64,000 nucleotides of DNA. Source: DATJPD01 sp035506575 (GTDB lineage: Bacteria; Pseudomonadota; Alphaproteobacteria; CACIAM-22H2). Of this stretch, positions 36,610 to 44,794 are shown piece by piece. The notes beneath the pieces were generated by a model that saw only the letters and a program-made list of their open reading frames with translations, was not told the origin of the DNA and ran no database searches. Position numbers and translations under genes: made by a program. The stretch spans positions 1 to 64,000 of the forward strand of contig DATJPD010000184.1 of the NCBI GenBank assembly GCA_035506575.1, written 5' to 3'. Position 1 is the first letter of the stretch. Each line of letters begins with the position of its first letter.

Positions 36610-38066
36610 CGACGCGTCTCACGCCGCGTCTGCCAGAACTCGCGCTCGCGATCGGCGCTGTTCTGTTGGCGTTGGCGATGGGCGATCGTGCCACGGCCCA
36701 GACCATCGACGATGCGCTGTCCGCCGCCTACCGCTCGAACCCGCAACTGCTGTCAGCCCGGGCGCAGCTCAGGGCGCTCGATGAAGGCGTGCCGGCAGCA
36801 CTCTCCGGCTGGCGCCCGACCGTCACGCTCAACGGCTCGCTGGGGAAGGCGTTCGACACCAGCCGGTCGCGCAGCAATTCCACGCCGGGCCCGGGCTACA
36901 CCACGACGATTCTCGATCGCTATCGCACGCCCGATTCGGCGAGCCTGCAGCTCACTCAGCCTCTCTACCGCGGCGGCCAGACCGTCGCAGCCGTCAGTCA
37001 GGCAGAGAACAATGTCGAGGCTGGACGCGCATCTCTGACGAGCACCGAGCAGCAGGTTCTGCTGCAGGCCGCGACGGTGTATGCCAACCTGCTGCGCGAT
37101 CAGGCGACGTTGGATCTCAGCATCAACAACGAACAGGTGTTGCGCGCGCAGCTCGACCAGACACAGAACCAGTTCGAGGTCGGGCAGGTCACGCGGACCG
37201 ACGTCGCCCAGGCCGAGGCGCGGCTCGAACAGGGCGTCGCCGCTCGCATCCAGGCGGAGGGCAATCTCGCGTCTTCTCGCGCCGCGTACGAGCAGGTGAT
37301 CGGCGAGCCGGCGCCCCGTCGCGTCAGTCCGCCGCACCTCCCGCCGTCGCTGCCGACCACGGAGGCGCAGGTGCGGAAAGAGATTGCAAACAATCCCGAC
37401 ATCATCACCGCGCGTTACAACGAGAAAGCGGCTGCCGACGCAGTCGACACGTTCCTCGGGCAGAAACTGCCGCAGGTGAACCTGACGGGCATCGTCCAAC
37501 GGAACACGGAGACTGGCGGCGGCGTTGGCCGCGGCGTGCAGCAGGACGACGCGAGCGTGGCGGTCACGGTCACGCTGCCGCTGTACCAGGCTGGTCTCGT
37601 GGATGCGCAGGCGCGGCAGGCCAAGCAGACGGCAGGCCAGCGGCGCATCGACATTCAGACGCAGCAGCGTTCGACCGAAACGGGCGCGATCCAGAACTGG
37701 GACCAGCTGAGCTCGGCGCGCGCGCAGATCCAGTCGTTCCAGGCACAGGTGCACGCCGCCGAAATCGCACTCGAGGGCATCCAGCAGGAGCAGCGCGTCG
37801 GGTTGCGCACGGTCATCGAGGTGCTGAACGCCGAACAGGATCTCTTCTCGGCCCGGGTGAACCTCGTCGGCTCGCAACGCGACGAGGTTGTCTTCGCCTA
37901 CCAGCTGGCGGCATCGGTCGGCACGTTGCTGGCGCGCAACCTCAACCTGCCGGTCGACATCTACGACCCCGTGGCGCATTACAACGACACCCGCGGGCGC
38001 TGGTTCGGCACCAACATCGACGACCCGCAGGCCCGCGGAAAGACCCTGGAGCCGGGCTCGCGATAA
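36606..38066 (+). CDS. tolC: TolC-family outer-membrane channel protein
   Basis: 486 aa. Signal peptide (ends ATAQ), then the duplicated outer-membrane-efflux pattern: TIDDALSAAYRSNPQLLSARAQLRA and the second repeat EIANNPDIITARYNEKAAADAV, long coiled-coil helices, and GLRTVIEVLNAEQDLFSARVNLVGSQRDEVVFAYQLAASVGTL. It forms the exit duct of efflux and type I secretion systems. The start codon is TTG 36606, overlapping the pcm stop, so translation is coupled. No partner pump gene is nearby, as is common for tolC. Confidence 0.93.
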   Translation: MTTRLTPRLPELALAIGAVLLALAMGDRATAQTIDDALSAAYRSNPQLLSARAQLRALDEGVPAALSGWRPTVTLNGSLGKAFDTSRSRSNSTPGPGYTTTILDRYRTPDSASLQLTQPLYRGGQTVAAVSQAENNVEAGRASLTSTEQQVLLQAATVYANLLRDQATLDLSINNEQVLRAQLDQTQNQFEVGQVTRTDVAQAEARLEQGVAARIQAEGNLASSRAAYEQVIGEPAPRRVSPPHLPPSLPTTEAQVRKEIANNPDIITARYNEKAAADAVDTFLGQKLPQVNLTGIVQRNTETGGGVGRGVQQDDASVAVTVTLPLYQAGLVDAQARQAKQTAGQRRIDIQTQQRSTETGAIQNWDQLSSARAQIQSFQAQVHAAEIALEGIQQEQRVGLRTVIEVLNAEQDLFSARVNLVGSQRDEVVFAYQLAASVGTLLARNLNLPVDIYDPVAHYNDTRGRWFGTNIDDPQARGKTLEPGSR

Positions 38067-38178
38067 GCTGAGCGCCCCGGGCCGGGCCCGAGTCGGCTCC
38101 GGTAGGGCGATGCCGCGCAATTGTGCTGGCGTTCCGCCGCGCTCTCGAATAGCTTGAAAGACAAACCGGATTCGATTC

Positions 38179-38787
38179 ATGGCCGATCCAAAGGCAGCGT
38201 CCGCCGAACCTTCGATGGAGGAAATTCTCGCCTCCATCCGGCGAATTATTTCCGAAGACGGCGGCGAAGCAGGCAAGGCGCCCCCGGCGGCGCCCGAGCC
38301 GGCAGCCGCGCCGGCGCCGGCAGCTGCGCCGCCGAAGGCTGCAGCCCCGCCGCCGCCTCCACCGCCGCCGCCCGAGCCGGAGCCCGAACCGGAACCGGTG
38401 GCAGCAGCACCCGAGCCCGAGCCTGAGCCGCCCCCGCCGCCGCCCGAACCCGAGCCGGAGCCCGAACCGGAACCTGAGCCCGAGCCGGAGCCCGAACCGG
38501 TACTCGAATTGACGGAGCTGGCGCCCGAGGAGGCGCCGCCGATGCCCATGGCCCCGCGTTCGGCCATGTCGGAACTGGACGCGCTGGTATCCGAGTCGAC
38601 TGCCGCCGCCTCGGCCCATGCGCTGGCGAGCCTAAATCGCATCAGCGCCGGCGGCCGCACGCTCGAGGACGTGGTGCGGGATTGCCTGCGGCCGCTGCTC
38701 AAGGACTGGCTCGATCGCAACCTGACCTCGCTCACCGAGCGGCTGGTCCAGAAGGAAATCCGGCGCATCACCGGCCAGATCGACTAG
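38179..38787 (+). CDS. popZ: PopZ-like polar organising protein (DUF2497)
   Basis: 202 aa with the three-part PopZ layout: an N-terminal client-binding helix (PSMEEILASIRRIISED, residues 11-27), a disordered Pro/Glu/Ala linker (about 30-125) and a C-terminal oligomerisation region (about 128-202) with GRTLEDVVRDCLRPLLKDWLD and ERLVQKEIRRITGQ. In Caulobacter PopZ forms the pole scaffold that tethers the chromosome origin via ParB. The linker contains exact 20-bp DNA repeats. In many alphaproteobacteria valS follows popZ; here a cytidine deaminase-like gene follows. Confidence 0.9.
   Translation: MADPKAASAEPSMEEILASIRRIISEDGGEAGKAPPAAPEPAAAPAPAAAPPKAAAPPPPPPPPPEPEPEPEPVAAAPEPEPEPPPPPPEPEPEPEPEPEPEPEPEPVLELTELAPEEAPPMPMAPRSAMSELDALVSESTAAASAHALASLNRISAGGRTLEDVVRDCLRPLLKDWLDRNLTSLTERLVQKEIRRITGQID
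38371..38500 (+). repeat. Imperfect tandem PE/PEP-coding repeats inside popZ
   Basis: The 20-base unit CGAGCCGGAGCCCGAACCGG occurs exactly at 38373-38392, 38451-38470 and 38481-38500, separated by near-copies. It encodes the Pro-Glu run of the PopZ linker, and its length could change by slippage. Confidence 0.8.
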
Positions 38788-38877
38788 CGAGCTGGCCGGC
38801 ATGAGCGATCTCCGGCCAAGCGGTGCCGGCGGGCCTGCGCCTCGGTCTTCTTCTCCAATGCCCGGGCGGCTCTAGCC

Positions 38878-39300
38878 ATGCCAACCGATCTTTCGCCCGC
38901 CGATCTCGAGCTTGTCGAGGCTGCACGGCGCGTCATCACCGACCGCTACAAGGAAAACCGCCATCACATCGGCGCGGCATTGCGCACGCGGTCGGGCCGC
39001 ATCTACACGGCGGTGCACCTCGACACTTATGTCGGGCGCGCATCCGTGTGCGCCGAAGCGATCGCGGTCGGGCAGGCGATGTCGGCGGGCGACGCCGAGA
39101 TCGAGACCATCGTGTCGGTGCGCCACCCGCGTCCGCGCGAAACCTATCGCGAGATCCAGATCGTCTCGCCGTGCGGCATCTGCCGCGAGATGCTGGCCGA
39201 TTTCGCGCCGAACTGCACGGTGATCGTGCCGGACAACGGCGACGTGGCACGCGTTCCGGTTACGGCGCTGCTGCCGAACAAGTACCTGCGCAAGACATGA
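38878..39300 (+). CDS. Cytidine deaminase-like zinc enzyme
   Basis: 140 aa. Zinc-deaminase motifs: VCAEAIAVGQAM (catalytic Glu and first Cys) and PCGICREMLADFAP (two more Cys ligands). The short single-domain form resembles tetrameric cytidine/blasticidin-S deaminases. It deaminates cytidine or a related nucleoside in salvage. ATG 38878. The stop overlaps the next start by four bases (ATGA), forming an operon with a guanine deaminase-like gene. Confidence 0.88.
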   Translation: MPTDLSPADLELVEAARRVITDRYKENRHHIGAALRTRSGRIYTAVHLDTYVGRASVCAEAIAVGQAMSAGDAEIETIVSVRHPRPRETYREIQIVSPCGICREMLADFAPNCTVIVPDNGDVARVPVTALLPNKYLRKT

Positions 39301-39779
39301 CGGCCGACGATCCGCGCCACGTGTTCATGCGCCGCGCGATCGAGCTCAGTCGCGTCAAGATGCGCGCCGGCGAGGGCGGGCCGTTTGGCGCCGTCGTGGT
39401 GCACGGGGGCCGCATCGTCGGCGAGGGATGGAACCGCGTGCTCGCCACCCGCGATCCGACCGCGCATGCGGAGATCGTCGCCATCCGCGAAGCTTGTCAG
39501 CGCCTTGGCCGGTTCAGCCTGGACGGCGCGCAGATCTACGCGACCGCCGAGCCGTGTCCCATGTGCCTGGGCGCGATCCTCTGGGCGCGCATCGGGCATC
39601 TCTACTACGGCAACACGCGGGTCGAGGCCGCCGCGATCGGGTTCGACGACGCGGCGTTCTACGACGAGGTGGGACGGCCGCCAGACCAGCGCGCGCTGCC
39701 CAGCGAACGATTGCTGGCCGACGAAGCCAAGTTTGTGTTCGCCGAATGGGACGCCAAGCCCGACAAGGTGCGATATTGA
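39297..39779 (+). CDS. Guanine deaminase-like nucleobase deaminase
   Basis: 160 aa. CDA fold with DPTAHAEIVAIREACQ (Zn His and catalytic Glu) and TAEPCPMCLGAILWARI (Zn cysteines). The segment IGFDDAAFYDEVGRPPDQRALP matches Bacillus-type guanine deaminase (GuaD), which distinguishes it from tRNA adenosine deaminase TadA. It would convert guanine to xanthine. ATG 39297 overlaps the previous stop. Confidence 0.85.
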   Translation: MTADDPRHVFMRRAIELSRVKMRAGEGGPFGAVVVHGGRIVGEGWNRVLATRDPTAHAEIVAIREACQRLGRFSLDGAQIYATAEPCPMCLGAILWARIGHLYYGNTRVEAAAIGFDDAAFYDEVGRPPDQRALPSERLLADEAKFVFAEWDAKPDKVRY

Positions 39780-39803
39780 TCCTCTCTGGCCGGAGGAGGA
39801 CCG

Positions 39804-40652
39804 ATGGATCGCGACGAATTGCGGAAGAAGGCCGAGACGCTGCGGCAGCTCCACCACGGGCCGGACATCCTGGTCCTGCCCAATGCGTGGGACATCGCGA
39901 GCGCGCGCATCGTGGAAGAGGCGGGCTATCCCGCGATCGCCACCACCAGCGCCGGGGTTGCGTTTGCGTTGGGCTACCCGGACGGTGAAAAGATCAGCCG
40001 CGACGAGATGCTCGATGCGGTGAGCCGGATCGCGCGGCGGATGCGCGTGCCGGTGACGGCGGATCTGGAGGCTGGATACGGGCCGGAGCCGGGGGACACG
40101 GAGGAGACGATCCGCCGGGCCATCGAGGGCGGCGTCGTCGGCGCCAACATCGAAGACGGCACGCATCGGCGCGAGCAGCCTCTGTGCTCGATGAACCTGG
40201 CTGTGGCGCGGATCCACGCCGCACGCCGTGCCGCCGAGGCGGCCGGCATTCCGTTCGTGATCAACGCGCGAACCGATTCCTATCTCGCGGCGCGGATCTT
40301 CAACCAGCCGCAAGATGCCAAGTCCTTCGAGGAGACGGTCCACCGCGGCCGCGCCTATCTCGAAGCCGGGGCGGACTGCATTTTCATTCCGGGGCTTGCC
40401 GACCCCGATACGATCGGCCGGCTGGTGGCTGCCATCAACGGGCCGATCAACATCCTGGCCGGCCCGGGCAGTCCGTCGGTGCCCGAGCTCAAGGCGCTCG
40501 GCGTGGCACGGGTGAGCGTCGGCGGCGCGATTATGCGGGCGACGCTCGGGCTCGTGCAGCGCGCCGCGGCGGAGTTACGCAGCGGCGGAACCTTCGGCTT
40601 CGCCGACGGCGCCGTCACGCAGGCCGAGATGAATCAAAAGCTCGCCCGGTGA
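39804..40652 (+). CDS. Isocitrate lyase/PEP mutase family protein (oxaloacetate decarboxylase-like)
   Basis: 282 aa TIM-barrel of the PEP mutase/ICL superfamily: PNAWDIASARIVEEAGYPAIATTSAGVA, VTADLEAGYG (metal Asp and Glu), GANIEDG and INARTDSYL. The cysteine-containing catalytic loop of isocitrate and 2-methylisocitrate lyases (KKCGH) is absent; the region reads EDGTHRREQPLCS. A C-C or P-C bond reaction on a 2-oxo acid is expected. GGAGGA precedes the ATG; it follows the deaminase pair by 24 bases. Confidence 0.85.
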   Translation: MDRDELRKKAETLRQLHHGPDILVLPNAWDIASARIVEEAGYPAIATTSAGVAFALGYPDGEKISRDEMLDAVSRIARRMRVPVTADLEAGYGPEPGDTEETIRRAIEGGVVGANIEDGTHRREQPLCSMNLAVARIHAARRAAEAAGIPFVINARTDSYLAARIFNQPQDAKSFEETVHRGRAYLEAGADCIFIPGLADPDTIGRLVAAINGPINILAGPGSPSVPELKALGVARVSVGGAIMRATLGLVQRAAAELRSGGTFGFADGAVTQAEMNQKLAR

Positions 40653-40696
40653 CGTGGCGGTATGCCCGGCAGGAGGTCGAAGCCTTGTAGCGGTCA

Positions 40697-40714
40697 CTTA
40701 CATCTGGCTTACAC
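40697..40714 (+). promoter_or_regulatory. Pho-box-like direct repeat (box 1), upstream of the cheY pair
   Basis: CTTACAT-CTGG-CTTACAC: two 7-base half-sites with a 4-base spacer (11-bp period), the arrangement bound by OmpR/PhoB-family dimers. It points toward the response-regulator gene starting at 40876. The same element occurs twice at 59.1-59.4 kb. Confidence 0.45.
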
Positions 40715-40875
40715 AGCCGCGGCTCCCGTGCTCTCCCCCCGTTCTGCGGTAAAAATATTTTGGCGTGCGACCGTTCCCGTGGGCGCCAGAACGCGGTAGA
40801 AAGACGACCAGGGGCGACTAAAAAACAATTAATAAATTTGCGCTACAACGTCGCGTGGCGCGGGATGGGGGCAAC

Positions 40876-41271
40876 TTGGCTGTCGACAAGCAAAAGCGCG
40901 TGCTGGTGGTGGACGACTCGAAGGCGGTCTGTCTGAACCTGCGCTCCTTTCTCAAGGAGCTCGGTTTTCCGAACGTCGATATGGCCGAGGACGGCCTCAT
41001 CGCGCTTGAGAAGCTGCGGGCCGATATCACGGCGTACGGTCTCATCATCTCCGACTGGAACATGGAGCGGATGAACGGCTATGACCTGCTCAAGGCGGTG
41101 AAGCAGGACATCAAAACCAAGCACATTCCGTTCATCATGATCACCGCACAGAATGCGCCGGAAAACGTGGTGCTCGCGAAGAAGGCGGGCGTGAACAATT
41201 ACATCATCAAGCCGTTCACCGTCGCCACGCTCAAGCAGCGGGTGGAAGCTGTCCTGGGCCCCTTGAGCTGA
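40876..41271 (+). CDS. CheY-like single-domain response regulator (copy 1)
   Basis: 131 aa receiver only. The acid pocket is in VVDDSK, the phosphorylated Asp in IISDWNMERM, the Thr in MITAQN and the Lys in IIKPF. SDWNM is typical of chemotaxis CheY. The start is TTG 40876 with GGGGG eight bases upstream: this makes its N-terminus (MAVDKQKRVLVVDD) line up with copy 2. GTG 40855 would add seven extra residues. A Pho-box-like repeat lies about 160 bases upstream. Confidence 0.9.
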   Translation: MAVDKQKRVLVVDDSKAVCLNLRSFLKELGFPNVDMAEDGLIALEKLRADITAYGLIISDWNMERMNGYDLLKAVKQDIKTKHIPFIMITAQNAPENVVLAKKAGVNNYIIKPFTVATLKQRVEAVLGPLS

Positions 41272-41366
41272 CGGCGTACCGGCGCCGACAGTGAAGAGGC
41301 TTACCAATTGTTCACCAATTTCGGGTTGAATCCCGGCCTGGTTTCGTAGGTCGGGGTTCTCTGCAC

Positions 41367-41759
41367 ATGGCGGCCGACAAGCACATCCACATTCTGGTCG
41401 TGGATGACTTCGAAAATATCGCCCGAACTCTTAGGAGCCAGCTGAGGGGCCTCGGGTTCACCAAAGTCGATGTCGCCGTTGGCGGTCTGCAGGCGCTCGA
41501 GAAGCTGAAAGAGGCCAAGGATTACGGCCTCATCCTCGCCGACTGGACCATGCCGGACCTCAACGGCCTGCAGCTCCTGCAGAAGGTGCGCGAGGACAAG
41601 GAGATGAAAGACATCCGCTTCCTCATGGTCACGGGCAATACCAATCCCGGAGACGTCGCGGCCGCGAAGAAACTTGGTGTCAACGGCTACGTGATCAAGC
41701 CCTACAACCTCGCCACGCTCAAACAGCGCCTCGAAGGCCTGCTCGGCCCGCTGAACTAG
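41367..41759 (+). CDS. CheY-like single-domain response regulator (copy 2)
   Basis: 130 aa receiver only, paralogous to the preceding gene and sharing the C-terminal ATLKQR. Asp in ILADWTMPDLNG, Thr in MVTGNT, Lys in VIKPY. It probably acts on the flagellar motor or as a phosphate sink for the first CheY. The 95-base gap may hold a separate promoter. No cheA or receptor gene is in the window. Confidence 0.9.
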   Translation: MAADKHIHILVVDDFENIARTLRSQLRGLGFTKVDVAVGGLQALEKLKEAKDYGLILADWTMPDLNGLQLLQKVREDKEMKDIRFLMVTGNTNPGDVAAAKKLGVNGYVIKPYNLATLKQRLEGLLGPLN

Positions 41760-41764
41760 CCACT

Positions 41765-42544
41765 CTAATCGCGATAGGACGGATCGATCCGGTCGAGCTT
41801 CTTCAAGAGCGCCGGCCATTCGAGCACGCCGAATTTCCGCCGCACCCCAGGTTGATAGAGCCGGTACGATTCCGCCACGACGTTGTCGGGCGGCACCTGA
41901 AGTTCGACGTTGCAGGAGAGCGCAGCGACCTGCACCTGGCAGGCACGTTCGAGCCGGAACATCGCGTTAAACGCCTCGGGGATGCTGGCGCACGCGACCA
42001 GGAGACCGTGATTGCGCAGGATCAGGCCGTCGCCCTCGCCGAGATTCTTCAGGAGGCGGTCCTGCTCGTCGAGGTTCAGCACGATGCCTTCGTAGTCGTG
42101 GTAAGCGATCTTCGCAAAGCGCATCGAGGTCTGGGCGAGCGGCAGGAGGCCGCATTTCATCGCCGAGACCGCCATGCCGGCGATCGTATGACTGTGGATG
42201 ACGCAGTCGACGTCGTGGCGGGCGCGGTGGATGGCGCTGTGGATCACATAGCCGGCGCGGTTGATGCCGAACTCGGTCGGGTTGAACAGGACGTTCCCGT
42301 CGAGATCGATCTTGACGAAGCACGACGCCGTCATCTGGTCGTAGAGCATGCCGTACGGGTTGATGAGGAATGCGCCATCCTCGTCGGGCACCCGTGTGGT
42401 GATGTGGTTGGCGGTCATCTCGGTCATGCCGTACAGGTCCATCAGCCGGTAGCAGGCGGCGAGATCGACCCGCTTCTGCCATTCCTCGGCGCTGACCTGC
42501 TCGCGCACGGTCTTGGCATTTTTCTTCAAGGGTGCGACCGACAT
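41765..42544 (-). CDS. Class II aldolase/adducin family protein
   Basis: 259 aa. Class II aldolase pattern: Zn-binding HSHT (DCVIHSHTIAGMAVSA), distal His in LILRNHGLLVACASIPEA, the N-terminal MTEMTANHITTRVP and catalytic Glu candidates in YHDYEG. Many such proteins in alphaproteobacteria are decarboxylases or aldolases for C4-C6 hydroxy acids; the substrate is unknown. Convergent with copy 2 of cheY and divergent from ilvD. Confidence 0.88.
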   Translation of the reverse strand: MSVAPLKKNAKTVREQVSAEEWQKRVDLAACYRLMDLYGMTEMTANHITTRVPDEDGAFLINPYGMLYDQMTASCFVKIDLDGNVLFNPTEFGINRAGYVIHSAIHRARHDVDCVIHSHTIAGMAVSAMKCGLLPLAQTSMRFAKIAYHDYEGIVLNLDEQDRLLKNLGEGDGLILRNHGLLVACASIPEAFNAMFRLERACQVQVAALSCNVELQVPPDNVVAESYRLYQPGVRRKFGVLEWPALLKKLDRIDPSYRD

Positions 42545-42665
42545 GAGGCGTCCTCCAAACGCGGCGATGGGGCCCTATTTTAAGGGGGGCAGCCGTGCGT
42601 TGCACGCCCCTGTTCAACGTGGGCGGGTCTTTGTATGTTCCGCCAAAGAGAACCACGAGGACGCC

Positions 42666-44390
42666 ATGGCTTCGACGACCTTCGACAAATCCAAGCTTCC
42701 CAGCCGCCACACCACCGTGGGCCCGACGAGCGCTCCGCACCGCGCGATGCTCTACGCGATGGGCCTGACCGAGAAGGAGGTGGCGCAGCCTCTGGTGGGC
42801 GTCGTCACTACATGGAACGAGGCCGCACCCTGCAACATCACCTTGTCGCGCCAGGCGCAGGCGGTGAAGAAGGGGGTGAAGGCCGCCGGCGGCACGCCGC
42901 GCGAGTTCACCACCATCACGGTCACCGACGGCATCGCCATGGGCCATGCCGGCATGAAGACCTCGCTGGTCAGCCGCGAGGTGATCGCCGATTCCGTCGA
43001 GCTCACGGTGCGCGGCCATTGCTACGACGCACTGGTCGGGCTCGCCGGCTGCGACAAATCGCTGCCCGGCCTGATGATGGCGATGGTGCGCCTCAACATC
43101 CCGTCGATCTTCATCTATGGCGGTACGATCCTGCCCGGCAGGTTCCACGGCAAGGACGTCACGATCGTCGACGTTTTCGAGGGCGTCGGCGCGCACGCGG
43201 CCAAGAAGATGTCGGACGCCGACCTCAAGGAGCTCGAGCTCGCGGCGCTGCCGACCGGCGGGTCGTGCGGCGGCCAGTACACCGCCAACACGATGGCGTG
43301 CGTGTCCGAAGCGCTCGGCCTGGCGCTAACCGGCTCGGCCGGCACGCCGGCCCCCTACGAGAGCCGCGACCGCTTCTGCGAGCAGTCGGGCGAGCAGATC
43401 ATGAGCCTAATCAAGTCGCGCCTGCGGCCGCGCGACGTCGTGACGCGCAAGTCGCTGGAGAATGCGGCCGTCGTCGTGGCCGCGACCGGCGGGTCGACCA
43501 ATGCGGGCCTGCATCTGCCGGCGATCGCGAACGAGGCGGGTATCGATTTCGGGCTCGAGGAGGTGTGCCGCATCTTCCGCAAGACGCCCTACATCGCCGA
43601 CCTGATGCCCGGCGGCAAGTACACGGCGACCGACCTCTATCAGGTGGGCGGCATCCCCGTTGTCATGAAGGAGCTGCTCGATGCCGGCCTCCTGCACGGC
43701 GACTGCATCACCGTCAGCGGCAAGACCCTGGCGGAGAACCTGCGCGAGGTGAAATTCCCCGAGAACCAGAAGGTGATCTATCGCGTGAAGAACGCGATCT
43801 CGACCACAGGCGGCGTGGTGGGCTTGAAGGGCAACCTGGCGCCCGAAGGGGCGATCGTGAAGATCGCCGGCATGAAGAACCTCAAGTTCAGCGGCCCGGC
43901 GCGCGTCTTCGATCGCGAGGAGGATGCGCTCACCGCCGTGCTCACCCAGAAGGTGAAGATGGGCGACGTGCTCGTTCTGCGCTACGAGGGCCCGAAGGGG
44001 GGGCCCGGCATGCGCGAGATGCTGTCGACCACCTCGGCGATCTACGGCCAGGGTTGGGGCGACAAGGTGGCGCTGATCACCGACGGCCGCTTCTCCGGCG
44101 GCACACGCGGCTTCTGCATCGGCCATGTGGGCCCCGAGGCGGCGGTGGGCGGGCCGATCGGTCTGCTCAAGGACGGCGACGTGATCGACATCGACGCCGA
44201 GAAGGGCACGCTCGACGTGCGGCTGTCGGCGGCGGAACTTGAGGAGCGGCGCAAGGCATGGAAGCCACGCACGCATGAGTTCCAGTCGGGGACGTTGTGG
44301 AAGTACGCCCAGACCGTCGGCCCGGCGCAGAAAGGTGCGGTCACGCACCCCGGTGCCGCGTCGGAGACGCACGTATACGCGGACATCTAG
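42666..44390 (+). CDS. ilvD: Dihydroxy-acid dehydratase
   Basis: 574 aa. IlvD/EDD family with the three Fe-S cysteines C56 (APCNITL), C129 (AGCDKS) and C201 (GSCGGQ), indicating a 2Fe-2S cluster. It dehydrates dihydroxy-acids to 2-keto acids in valine and isoleucine synthesis (sugar-acid dehydratases share the fold). ATG 42666 has GAGG about eight bases upstream; the open frame back to 42513 is discarded. Confidence 0.93.
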   Translation: MASTTFDKSKLPSRHTTVGPTSAPHRAMLYAMGLTEKEVAQPLVGVVTTWNEAAPCNITLSRQAQAVKKGVKAAGGTPREFTTITVTDGIAMGHAGMKTSLVSREVIADSVELTVRGHCYDALVGLAGCDKSLPGLMMAMVRLNIPSIFIYGGTILPGRFHGKDVTIVDVFEGVGAHAAKKMSDADLKELELAALPTGGSCGGQYTANTMACVSEALGLALTGSAGTPAPYESRDRFCEQSGEQIMSLIKSRLRPRDVVTRKSLENAAVVVAATGGSTNAGLHLPAIANEAGIDFGLEEVCRIFRKTPYIADLMPGGKYTATDLYQVGGIPVVMKELLDAGLLHGDCITVSGKTLAENLREVKFPENQKVIYRVKNAISTTGGVVGLKGNLAPEGAIVKIAGMKNLKFSGPARVFDREEDALTAVLTQKVKMGDVLVLRYEGPKGGPGMREMLSTTSAIYGQGWGDKVALITDGRFSGGTRGFCIGHVGPEAAVGGPIGLLKDGDVIDIDAEKGTLDVRLSAAELEERRKAWKPRTHEFQSGTLWKYAQTVGPAQKGAVTHPGAASETHVYADI

Positions 44391-44462
44391 GCCGAAGGGT
44401 TTATGGACAGGGTGGTCGGCATCGGTTAGCGGTCGCTGCGTCAGCAACGAGGGAGGTCAGAG

Positions 44463-44777
44463 ATGATCAAGGTCAGCGTCCTGTATCCGAGCGGCGACGG
44501 CAAAACCTTCAACATGGACTATTACTGCAAGTCTCACATGCCGATGGTCCAGGAGAAGCTGGGGCCGGCGTGCAAGAAGATTGCGGTCGAGCAGGGAATG
44601 AGCGGCGGTGAGCCCGGCTCGAAGCCCGCCTACATGGCTATGGGGCACCTGTATTTGGACTCGGTGGAAGCGTTTCAGAAGGCCTTCGGCCCGCACGCCA
44701 AGGCCATCATGGCGGACATTCCGAACTACACGAACATCCAGCCGGTCATCCAGATCAGCGACGTGAAGCTCGGATAG
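44463..44777 (+). CDS. EthD family dimeric alpha/beta-barrel protein
   Basis: 104 aa. It begins MIKVSVLYPSGDGKTFNMDYYCKSHMPMVQEKLG, the EthD/DABB pattern, and ends TNIQPVIQISDVKLG. EthD proteins accompany degradative pathways but their reaction is rarely known. GAGGG precedes the ATG. It is 17 bases upstream of the M81 peptidase gene. Confidence 0.82.
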   Translation: MIKVSVLYPSGDGKTFNMDYYCKSHMPMVQEKLGPACKKIAVEQGMSGGEPGSKPAYMAMGHLYLDSVEAFQKAFGPHAKAIMADIPNYTNIQPVIQISDVKLG

Positions 44778-44794
44778 GTCCTTAAGACGGCGCT

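Noticed and set aside
38371..38500. Possible CRISPR-like repeat array
   Set aside because: The repeats are in frame within popZ, of irregular spacing, and encode Pro-Glu; there are no spacers or cas genes.
36753..38771. 672-codon minus-strand frame over tolC and popZ
   Set aside because: Low-complexity Ser/Gly run is the antisense of the popZ Pro-Glu repeat; no real domain.
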